The notes under the pieces: generated by a model | Databases searched by the model: none | What the model was told of the DNA's origin: nothing | What the model saw: only the letters and a program-made list of their open reading frames with translations | Part shown: in pieces, positions 35,750 to 43,223 of the stretch | Layout of the letters: each line of letters opens with the position of its first letter | Numbering within the stretch: the stretch's first letter is position 1 | Program-made: the position numbers and the translations under genes | Origin: Nostoc linckia FACHB-104 | GTDB lineage: Bacteria; Cyanobacteriota; Cyanobacteriia; Cyanobacteriales; Nostocaceae | Assembly (NCBI RefSeq): GCF_014696615.1 | Contig: NZ_JACJQJ010000025.1 | Span: forward strand, 1 to 64,000 | Reading direction: 5' to 3' | Length of the DNA: 64,000 bases

Positions 35750-35776
35750 GATGCGTTAGCGATAGCGTAACGCATC
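35750..35776. repeat. 27-bp palindromic repeat, second copy
   Basis: Exact reverse complement of the sequence at 27176-27202 (GATGCGTTA arm first, then AGCGATAGCG, then TAACGCATC). It lies 19 bases past the pxcA stop and could help end its transcript. Confidence 0.8.
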
Positions 35777-35794
35777 TGTCAAAACGCTGTTCCC

Positions 35795-37108
35795 TTATTC
35801 ATTCATATTATGATAGGTCGCCACCGCAGAAGGCGATATCCGGTTTAAGTAACGGAAAATCCAATATTTAAAAATCGTATCTAAAATCACCGGGAAAGTA
35901 GCAATAAATAAGAAGATAAAATCTCTATTTGCTGGTAAACCCCAGTGGCGGGAAATCCCTTCTAAAATTACTTCCCAACCATGCGGAGAGTGAAACCCTA
36001 CAAATACATCAGTAAACAAAATGATAATAAATGCCTTAGCACTATCACTCAGACCATAGACAATGTTATCGAAAAATTCTTTGATAGTAGCGATAGAAGA
36101 TTTACTAATTAGTAAAAGCCAAACAAACGCCCCTACAGAAAACATATCTGCAAACACATTTTTAATGGCATTCGAGCTTTCTTCGCGAAATTCTTCGGCA
36201 ATCTCACCTGCCTTTTCCTTAAGATTAATTTCTAATTCCTCAACAGGTATTGGCGGAGCTTTTGTAATCAAATTTTCAAATTTTAGCCTTTCTTCATACC
36301 TTTCTAGCTCAGATAATGCTTCTTCTTCCATTTCCACATTCAGGAAAATTTGCATTGTTTCCGACCCTCGAAAATGTTCAATTAAAGGGCCAACTACCAA
36401 CGTTTTTGCTAACTGATGAGTGAGAAGTGGTACAATAATTAAGAGTAAAATAAATCTGATTGATATGATTGTTCTTCTTTGTGTTTGCCGGAAATTTTGA
36501 ACTACATCTTGTTCAGAATTAGGGTCTAACTCTACTTGTAGACGTGTAATCGTACTTAAAATTGACCTTGGTAATATTCCCGTTGTATTCGCCTTCCCTT
36601 GAGGCTTTTTATTTTCTGTAATCGGTACTTTTTGTTTAGGTATCGAAGTGGAATTTATAGATGTTCTAGTTTGGATCTGGGGTGGTTTATCTACTACAAC
36701 CAGAGCGCTAGCATCTTCTTCAAGGGTATATTTAGAAATAACTTGGTCAATAAACCTGAGCTTTTCTAAAATTACGTAAGGTTCAGGATATTCCACACCT
36801 GCTTTATTTGCAGCTTTTTGATTTCCTTCGTTTAAAAACCACCGACTACCTTTAAACTCTGTTAATCGCATCCGCGCAATTTTTAATTGCTTTCTCAAGT
36901 CTGCCTGAAAATAATCCATGACATTATTACTGTACATGGTTAATTCAGAGTCTATTTTATTACCATTAAAATGTTGATCTTCTAGTTCTTTAATTTTTAA
37001 TGCCGCGTTATAAGCCTCATCCAGAGAACGTTCTGGTGTGCGTAAATACCATCGGTAAAGACCCAGCAAGAAAGAGTAAATTTTTTCACTAAAAACAGAG
37101 TTCTTCAT
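35795..37108 (-). CDS. pxcA: Proton extrusion protein PxcA (CemA family)
   Basis: About 437 aa. The PxcA/CemA family is needed in cyanobacteria for light-induced proton release and indirectly for inorganic carbon uptake; CemA is its plastid relative. The N-terminal part is soluble and helical (RWYLRTPERSLDEAYNAALKIKELE is the family's usual opening). A membrane segment near 225-245 (SIRFILLLIIVPLLTHQLAK) precedes a long loop, and three more follow toward the C-terminus, including AFIIILFTDVFVGFHSPHGWE and FIFLFIATFPVILDTIFKYWIFRYLN, the signature region. I took the ATG at 37108; a TTG three codons earlier is less likely. Confidence 0.93.
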   Translation of the reverse strand: MKNSVFSEKIYSFLLGLYRWYLRTPERSLDEAYNAALKIKELEDQHFNGNKIDSELTMYSNNVMDYFQADLRKQLKIARMRLTEFKGSRWFLNEGNQKAANKAGVEYPEPYVILEKLRFIDQVISKYTLEEDASALVVVDKPPQIQTRTSINSTSIPKQKVPITENKKPQGKANTTGILPRSILSTITRLQVELDPNSEQDVVQNFRQTQRRTIISIRFILLLIIVPLLTHQLAKTLVVGPLIEHFRGSETMQIFLNVEMEEEALSELERYEERLKFENLITKAPPIPVEELEINLKEKAGEIAEEFREESSNAIKNVFADMFSVGAFVWLLLISKSSIATIKEFFDNIVYGLSDSAKAFIIILFTDVFVGFHSPHGWEVILEGISRHWGLPANRDFIFLFIATFPVILDTIFKYWIFRYLNRISPSAVATYHNMNE

Positions 37109-37195
37109 CGTCGGCAATCATCCAGCATGATTTGGTGATTCTTAACCTTAAATTAACGCACGAAATATACTAACAAATCTACAAAGAGAGGGCTT

Positions 37196-39364
37196 GTGGT
37201 TTTTCATTCTGTATGGATTGTTGGCGGTAGCCGCAGTGGCAAAACAACACGTTTAGTTAAACAGTTTTGTGATTGGGTACAAGGCGAAAACCAAGATAAC
37301 GGATCATTTTATACTAACCAAAAAAGACAAAAAAAAGCTAAACAACTATCCAAAGGTTTAGATTTACGACAAACAGAACCAGGCGTTTTGCTGTTAGCCG
37401 CCAATGATGATAATCGCAGAGAATTAGGAGATAGAATTGTTACTGCAACCCTGGGTAAATATCCAGTGAGAGCCAAAACACCTCTAGGCTTTTTTCAAGA
37501 TGAAGTAATTTTATTTTGGCCCTTGCTGATTCAATCATTGCAGCTAAAAGCACAATTCCCCGTGAGATTGCGCCCCGAAACAGAACAGGAATTAGCCACA
37601 AAACTTTGGCGATCGCATTTAGACGAAGAGACTTTGCGCCGTGCTGGGGTAAATGAGTATCGTTTAGTACGTCGCATCCTCGATTTACTACAACTAGCAG
37701 CATACAGTGGCAAACCCTGCGAAGAGATTTCCTCAATTTTAGCAAGCGGTTTCGCTGACAATCCCATCTATTTAGAACCAGAATTTCTCGCCTCTTTATT
37801 ATTAGAGTGGCGCGACTGGTGTTTAGACAAAGGATTACTGACTTACGGAATTATTACCGAACTCTACAACCAGCACTTATTACCCAATCCCCAATATCAA
37901 CAGCAACTCAGAAAGCGTTACCAAGCTGTACTCGCAGATGATGTTGATGATTATCCTGGTATAGCCCGTCATTTATTTGATTGTTTGTTAGATCAAGGCG
38001 CAATTGGGGCTTTTAGCTACAATCCAGAGGGCGCAGTGCGCTTAGGATTAGGCGCAGATCCCAACTATTTAGCAGCCTTAGCAGGGCGTTGTCATGTCGA
38101 AAACTTAGTAGGGCCTTCTCGTGAGTCTTTGGCAATTCAATTAGCTACCCAAATGATGGAATTAGCCACAGAACCAACGGTGATGTTGAGCTTACCAGAA
38201 ATAGTACAATCAATTCAAACTACCTCCCGCGCCCAACTCTTGCGACAAACAGCAGAAGTAATTGTAGATGCGATTAAGTCAAAAGAAGTAGAAGCCGAAG
38301 AAGTCGCAGTCATCGCCCCCGGTTTAGATGCGATCGCCCGTTATACCCTGATAGAAATCCTCAACAAGCAAAATATTCTGGTAGAACCGCTCAACGATCA
38401 ACGCCCCTTAATTAGTTCACCAGCAATTCGGGCATTGCTCACCATACTTGCCCTAGTTTATCCCGGCTTGGGTCGCTTAGTAGATAGAGATGCCGTAGCC
38501 GAAATGCTAGTGGTTTTGAGTCGTAGACAAAAAACCGCCGATAATGCTTCCGAAATCAGCAGCGACATCGACCCAGTACGCGCCGGGTTAATAGCAGATT
38601 ATTGCTTTGAACCCCACCCTGAACGCCCCAATCTGCTACCTGTCACAGCATTTGAGCGCTGGGATAGAATCGGCTATGCCGCCACCACAGCTTATAGTGA
38701 GATATTACAGTGGTTAGAAAAACAGCGATCGCAACAAGAACAGCGGTTAATTCCTAGCCCCATTTCCCTACTGTACCTAGCAGTCCAAGACTTCCTCTGT
38801 AAAGATAGCAATCCCCCCTACGATCAACTAGCAGCCTTAAGGGAATTGCTAGAAACCGCCCAACACTATTGGGAAATTAACACCAGATTGCAACAAAGTA
38901 ATTCACCTACACGCGCAGCTGCGGAAGCCACCATTAGCGAATTTATTCAACTGCTGCGACGTGGTACGATTACCGCCAACCCCTATCCTTTACGCCCTAT
39001 CGGCCCAGGAAAAAAAGCTGTTACCTTAGCAACTATCTTCCAATACCGTTCTAGTAGAAGATTTCACCGTTGGCATTTTTGGTTAGATGCTAGTTCACCC
39101 CTCTGGGCTAAAGGTGGCGCAGCTACATTATTTGGCGCACCTTTATTTTTGCAAGACAGGTTAGGCGTACCTTGGACAGCAGAAGATGAAAAAACAGCCG
39201 AAGACGAAAGATTACAAAGAATTTTGGCAGACTTACTTTCCCGCGTATCCGAGAAAGTTTACCTCTGTCATAGCGACTTAGCCGTCAATGGACAAGAACA
39301 AATAGGGCCGCTTTTACCCTTAGTTCATGCTTGCGTACCAGTTACATCTGAGGCTGCTGTGTAA
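37196..39364 (+). CDS. P-loop ATPase/helicase-like protein, AddB-like
   Basis: A 722-aa protein with a Walker A motif at the very start (WIVGGSRSGKTTRLV, about 8-22) and blocks that recall superfamily-1 helicases: AVLADDVDDYPG (Walker B-like), EEVAVIAPG, and an AddB-like central part. Cyanobacterial relatives are often labelled recombinase or UvrD-like protein. AddB-type proteins work with AddA in double-strand break repair, but no addA lies here and no iron-sulphur Cys cluster is visible, so the role is inferred from fold only. The start is a GTG at 37196 with GAGAGGG about five bases upstream. Divergent from pxcA with an 87-bp gap. Confidence 0.7.
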   Translation: MVFHSVWIVGGSRSGKTTRLVKQFCDWVQGENQDNGSFYTNQKRQKKAKQLSKGLDLRQTEPGVLLLAANDDNRRELGDRIVTATLGKYPVRAKTPLGFFQDEVILFWPLLIQSLQLKAQFPVRLRPETEQELATKLWRSHLDEETLRRAGVNEYRLVRRILDLLQLAAYSGKPCEEISSILASGFADNPIYLEPEFLASLLLEWRDWCLDKGLLTYGIITELYNQHLLPNPQYQQQLRKRYQAVLADDVDDYPGIARHLFDCLLDQGAIGAFSYNPEGAVRLGLGADPNYLAALAGRCHVENLVGPSRESLAIQLATQMMELATEPTVMLSLPEIVQSIQTTSRAQLLRQTAEVIVDAIKSKEVEAEEVAVIAPGLDAIARYTLIEILNKQNILVEPLNDQRPLISSPAIRALLTILALVYPGLGRLVDRDAVAEMLVVLSRRQKTADNASEISSDIDPVRAGLIADYCFEPHPERPNLLPVTAFERWDRIGYAATTAYSEILQWLEKQRSQQEQRLIPSPISLLYLAVQDFLCKDSNPPYDQLAALRELLETAQHYWEINTRLQQSNSPTRAAAEATISEFIQLLRRGTITANPYPLRPIGPGKKAVTLATIFQYRSSRRFHRWHFWLDASSPLWAKGGAATLFGAPLFLQDRLGVPWTAEDEKTAEDERLQRILADLLSRVSEKVYLCHSDLAVNGQEQIGPLLPLVHACVPVTSEAAV

Positions 39365-39400
39365 AAGATTGGGGATTGGGGGATGAGGAATCTCTTGTAC

Positions 39401-39420
39401 AGACGCGATTAATCGCGTCT
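39401..39420. repeat. 20-bp palindrome AGACGCGATTAATCGCGTCT
   Basis: A perfect palindrome preceded by CTTGTAC. An identical copy at 40801-40820 lies on the other side of the exosortase gene, both preceded by G-rich heptads. It is a known type of Nostocales interspersed palindrome. Confidence 0.8.
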
Positions 39421-39887
39421 CTGCAAGTATTGACTTTACAAAAAATTCATCTAGTTCTGCCAATTACTTTATAAATAATTTATTTAATTTCCGTTTATTA
39501 ACTTAAAGATTTATTACATTAGTCCTGGGGATAACACTTAGGTTAAGTAAAAACTTTATGGTGAGTGAGGTTTTACCTAAAAAATATTATGAAAAAGTAG
39601 AGCGATCGCAAATCTTGGCACATTATTAAGAGCAATATCAAATATTCAGCAATAAAATTACTTTTCACTAGCAATTTTCAATCTTCGTTAAATATCTGAT
39701 GGTTAGCTATTAGCTCTTGACATAAGGCAATTTATCTTTCAAAGTATCAAACTCATAGAAAATCATCTATTCACACAATAGGTTATTATTAAATATTACG
39801 GATGAAATTAATAACTGAATTATATTATTTTTAATAAATATATTATGTAAAAACTATGATTTTGACATTACCAAAACCAACTTTGCC
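39421..39887. other. Intergenic region upstream of exosortase
   Basis: This very AT-rich stretch of about 470 bp with several TTATTA runs holds the exosortase promoter. No open frame or clear operator is seen. Confidence 0.45.
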
Positions 39888-40751
39888 ATGAATTTAACTA
39901 ATATCATCTCACCCAAAGTTCTCAAACACGAACCATTTTGGCTTTTAAGTATTACAGCTGCGCTAGAGGCGATATGTCTCACCTTAGTCTGGAAAGCTGA
40001 TGACATGGGTCATTTAGGGATGAGTATTTTGTTTTTATTTGCCACAGGCTCTTTATTGTGGGATAAACGTCATACATTACGCTTTGAAAGTGATGTTTTT
40101 TCAACCATTGTAGGATTGCTATTAATTAGCTGGGTACTATGGCAAAGTGCTACACAAAATTTAGAACATACCTTACGGCTGTTATCATTTACTTCAGCTT
40201 TTGCCGTTAGCTTACTAGCCTCAGGTTTTAAGGGATTAAAACAATATTTTGAAGAACTAATTATTTTATTCTTCCTAGGAGTTCCGGCTGTAGTCTCCGA
40301 TTTATTATTTGATATTTCTCCTTTAAGTGCCAAATTTGCCAGCCTTCTTTTGTGGTATGCAGGCTTTGATGTCAGGATTAATGGAATTAATATCTATTTA
40401 CCAACTGGTAGCATCAAAGTAGTTCACAGTTGTTCCGGCATAGACACGATTAACTATATATTAGGAATATCCGTTATTGCGCTTGTCATGTTCCCAATCG
40501 CTAAAAAGAAGCGGTTTTTTATACCCATTTTTGCCATTCTTTTAGGATTTGTAATTAATGGAATCAGAATTGCCATGTTAGCTGTAATGCAAGGAACTAA
40601 CAAAGCTGCTTTTGATAGTTGGCATGGAGGACAAGCTTCCTATTCTTTTGGTGTATTAGGTATCGTGATTTTTGGTTTAGTCTATATGTTTTTGCTCAAG
40701 CAAGAAGAGCAACAAGCTGAGAATTTAGAGAAGTCTTTAAGTGGAGACTAG
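39888..40751 (+). CDS. Exosortase family transmembrane protease/transpeptidase
   Basis: A 287-aa polytopic membrane protein with about eight helices. It shows the exosortase catalytic trio: Cys in VVHSCSGIDTINY (about residue 183), Arg in FVINGIRIAML and His in DSWHGGQASYSFG. Exosortases recognise PEP-CTERM signals and cleave or transfer the protein at the membrane. The CSGID wording differs from the CSGLR of common exosortases, so it is probably one of the cyanobacterial subtypes; I cannot say which. The PEP-CTERM protein at 8201-8941 is a possible substrate. A secreted-protein gene follows 171 bp downstream. Palindromes flank the gene on both sides. Confidence 0.88.
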   Translation: MNLTNIISPKVLKHEPFWLLSITAALEAICLTLVWKADDMGHLGMSILFLFATGSLLWDKRHTLRFESDVFSTIVGLLLISWVLWQSATQNLEHTLRLLSFTSAFAVSLLASGFKGLKQYFEELIILFFLGVPAVVSDLLFDISPLSAKFASLLLWYAGFDVRINGINIYLPTGSIKVVHSCSGIDTINYILGISVIALVMFPIAKKKRFFIPIFAILLGFVINGIRIAMLAVMQGTNKAAFDSWHGGQASYSFGVLGIVIFGLVYMFLLKQEEQQAENLEKSLSGD

Positions 40752-40800
40752 GGGTAATGGGGATTGGGGAATGAAGCAGAAATAACTTTTGCTCTTGTAG

Positions 40801-40820
40801 AGACGCGATTAATCGCGTCT
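40801..40820. repeat. 20-bp palindrome, second copy
   Basis: Identical to 39401-40820's partner at 39401-39420, exactly 1400 bp away, preceded by CTTGTAG and followed by CTCTC. It lies between the exosortase and the secreted-protein gene and may split their transcription. Confidence 0.8.
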
Positions 40821-40922
40821 CTCTCACCCCAAGCCTCAGTAATTGTCCTCAAGCTGATTTTGCAAGCATATTATATACTCTTGTGCTTAGGTAATAACCC
40901 TGGGTAAAGAGGACAACAAAAT

Positions 40923-41477
40923 ATGGCTAGCAAACACTTCTCTGTCAGCAAAGTTGCATTATTTATTACCACTTTAATTAGCTTCAATTTTATTTCTGCC
41001 AAAGTACAGGCTGCTTGTCCTACTCTCCTATTAGATAGCGACTTTGAACAACAAGCTAGTCCAACAGTTAGCAGTCCTTGGTTAGGTGAAGGTCAAGTAG
41101 GCATTGATATAGAATTAGGTAATAGCAATTCTGGTAAAAATAACGTCTGGATGCGAAATTTTTCTGGCTGGAATGGTATCAGCCAAAAAGTTAAGCTTCA
41201 GCCTAATGCAGAGTATGAATTAAAAGCTTACGTGCGGACATCAGGTAATGTCACAGATGGGGTATTTGGGGTGCGAGATAGTAATAAAAATCCGCTTGTA
41301 GAACTCAAATTTGGCAGCTTACCTCAATACATCCCTTTAACACTAAAATTCGTCACAGGTAATGAATCTGAGTACAACATCTTTACCGGATTCTGGGCAA
41401 TTAGTCAGGATAGCTGGGTTCAGGTAGACAATTATAGTTTAACAGCCACTATGTGCAAGGATGAGGAAAATAATTAA
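40923..41477 (+). CDS. Secreted carbohydrate-binding-like protein
   Basis: A 184-aa protein with a signal peptide (residues 1-30, VALFITTLISFNFISAKVQA then AC). The mature domain resembles the CBM4/9-type beta-sandwich: LLLDSDFEQ at its start, WLGEGQVGIDIE, a central ISQKVKLQPNAEYELKAYVRTSG, and a closing VQVDNYSLTA. These folds bind sugars or serve as adhesive modules. It has no PEP-CTERM signal, so the neighbouring exosortase need not act on it. It has its own likely promoter after the 40801 palindrome. Cell-surface or matrix placement is the best inference; the ligand is unknown. Confidence 0.72.
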   Translation: MASKHFSVSKVALFITTLISFNFISAKVQAACPTLLLDSDFEQQASPTVSSPWLGEGQVGIDIELGNSNSGKNNVWMRNFSGWNGISQKVKLQPNAEYELKAYVRTSGNVTDGVFGVRDSNKNPLVELKFGSLPQYIPLTLKFVTGNESEYNIFTGFWAISQDSWVQVDNYSLTATMCKDEENN

Positions 41478-41620
41478 CGTTGCACAAACATGGGATGAAA
41501 TAATATTCACATAATGTTCGCGACAGATAAATTTTTGTAGGGGCACGGCACTAGTAGGATTATTTGATAACCTAAAAGATTGTGGTTGCCATCCCCCTAC
41601 TTATCTAACACCAAGCTACT

Positions 41621-41746
41621 CAATACTGCTCGGTTAAGGATTTTCAACTCTTAATTTGGTTTGGGTAAAAGGTGAAAGGGTAAGGGTTAAAGGTTTTTTC
41701 TTGCCCCTTTACCCCTTCCCCTTTTGCCCTTAACCGACAAGTATTG
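41621..41746. mobile_element. Miniature transposable element, copy 3 (126 bp)
   Basis: Same element as at 12651-12776 and the same length, in the opposite orientation (CAATACTGCTCGGTTAAGG first, ending CCGACAAGTATTG). Exact 10-bp direct repeats CCAAGCTACT flank it (41611-41620 and 41747-41756). The right repeat includes one base of the methyltransferase stop codon (41756-41758), so the element landed at the very 3' end of that gene and now forms its hairpin-rich 3' region. Confidence 0.9.
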
Positions 41747-41755
41747 CCAAGCTAC

Positions 41756-42604
41756 TTAGTTATTATTAGCAATTTGTTTTGGAATTATCATTGTTGCGGC
41801 ATCTGCAGGCACCAGTTTACGACCATTTTGTTCAGTTATATGAGATGCTAAAATCTGTAAAATTTCGTCCCGTTGATCCCTAGAAAGCAAACTGGAATCA
41901 GCTTGGCAGAAGAAATCTATTAATGCTTTCCCTTCCGCAGTATTCTCTTCAAAGCAAACCCTGACATCCATATATTCTGGATAATTTACTAATTCAGAGG
42001 ACAATCCCATTTCTGCAACGATTGTCTGTATTGTACTCATCCAAGGCATTTCTGTAATGCCCTGTCCTGTCAGTGCAGCATACCTGACGATAGTATCGTA
42101 GATGACTGCATCGGTGGTATCAAGAGTGATAATTACAAAGCCATCATCTTTAAGCATCCCCAACGTTTTCTGTATCAGATGCTTCTCTAAATTAGGCATA
42201 TGATACATTGAGTGGGTAAAGTGAATGATATCGAACTTTTCATCTAGCTGAAGTTCTTCGATTTTTTCTGAATAAACCTTTAACTCAACATCAGCAAACT
42301 CTGAGATGTTGATTCTTTGTTCGTAACGTTGCCGATGTAAAGGGTTAGGCTCAATAGCTATGTAACGCAGCGTGATTTCTCTTGGTAGCTGTTGCTTCAG
42401 ACTACGTATTACTTGTACATCAAAATCTCCCGGCCCTGCTCCCACACTTAACACTGATACTTGTGGAGGGTAGGGCTTAAGATATTTTTGCATCAAATCG
42501 AGCGCAATTTGACGATTTACCTGCCAGTTTGCAAGGAAAACTTGATAGCCTACATCATAGGCTTCATACAACTTCCCTAGTTCTAATTGAGTAGAGCCAG
42601 CCAT
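41756..42604 (-). CDS. SAM-dependent methyltransferase, histamine-N-methyltransferase-like
   Basis: About 282 aa, class I SAM-dependent methyltransferase. The SAM site is VLSVGAGPGDFDVQVI, the acidic partner is the Glu in YIAIEPNP, and post-motif blocks include FDIIHFTHSMYHMPNLEKHL and DDGFVIITLDTTD. Comparing from memory, the order LSxGxGxGxxDxQ, IHxxxxxYxxxx and a C-terminal block xxDFF/L resembles animal histamine N-methyltransferase, which would point to a small amine substrate, but this is inference. I chose the ATG at 42604 with GAGG ten bases upstream; a TTG at 42619 overlaps that site. The stop codon touches a miniature-element target duplication. Confidence 0.82.
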   Translation of the reverse strand: MAGSTQLELGKLYEAYDVGYQVFLANWQVNRQIALDLMQKYLKPYPPQVSVLSVGAGPGDFDVQVIRSLKQQLPREITLRYIAIEPNPLHRQRYEQRINISEFADVELKVYSEKIEELQLDEKFDIIHFTHSMYHMPNLEKHLIQKTLGMLKDDGFVIITLDTTDAVIYDTIVRYAALTGQGITEMPWMSTIQTIVAEMGLSSELVNYPEYMDVRVCFEENTAEGKALIDFFCQADSSLLSRDQRDEILQILASHITEQNGRKLVPADAATMIIPKQIANNN

Positions 42605-42818
42605 GCACGTTAACCTCAATATTCTGAACTTCTTTTCTCAAAATATCGAAAGTGTTCATGAATATTGCAACAATTCAACTTATCATCAGATGATTTATCA
42701 AAACATAACTTTAGGAAATATTTTTTATAACTATCTAGGTCAATAAATTTCTCTTGGTAAAAGAATAAATTTTCTTACCTCATATTAGCCTTCAAGGAAC
42801 CTGATATATAACGCTTGG

Positions 42819-43136
42819 CTAAGATTTAACTAGGCTTACACCAATAACTCCTACGAAAATTAAGCCCATAAACAAAACTTTAGCTGTACTAATGTTTTCT
42901 CTAAAGAGGATTGACCCCAATAATGATGTACCAATAATTCCTATCCCAGACCAGACAGCATATCCAATACTAACTTCTATCTGCTTTAGGGATAATCCAA
43001 AAAAGCTAAATGCTAAAGGGTAGCCAACTACTGCCCCTATTAGGTAAATTGGTTTTGCAAAGCCATCTGCCAACTTTAGAGAAGTTGTGCCAAAGATTTC
43101 ACAAGCAATTGCTAAAAATAGAAAAAGCCAAGCCAT
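42819..43136 (-). CDS. Small multidrug resistance (SMR) transporter
   Basis: A 105-aa four-helix transporter of the EmrE/SugE family. The essential membrane Glu is E13 in LAIACEIFGTTSLKLADGF. Helix 3 has the SIGYAVWSGIGIIGTSLLG block seen in SMR drug exporters, and the fourth helix is LFMGLIFVGVIGVSLVKS. SMR proteins work as dimers and exchange protons for cationic drugs or guanidinium. The motif fits the drug-export branch (YAVWSG) better than the guanidinium branch, though I cannot prove the substrate. Between tamB and the methyltransferase, all on the minus strand. Confidence 0.92.
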   Translation of the reverse strand: MAWLFLFLAIACEIFGTTSLKLADGFAKPIYLIGAVVGYPLAFSFFGLSLKQIEVSIGYAVWSGIGIIGTSLLGSILFRENISTAKVLFMGLIFVGVIGVSLVKS

Positions 43137-43223
43137 TCTTGTAATCGCTAGTTCATTATTGATAATTTACCGCAATTTACGACTTTTTCTGAAAGTAGTT
43201 AACGGCTTGGTAATTGACTCAGT

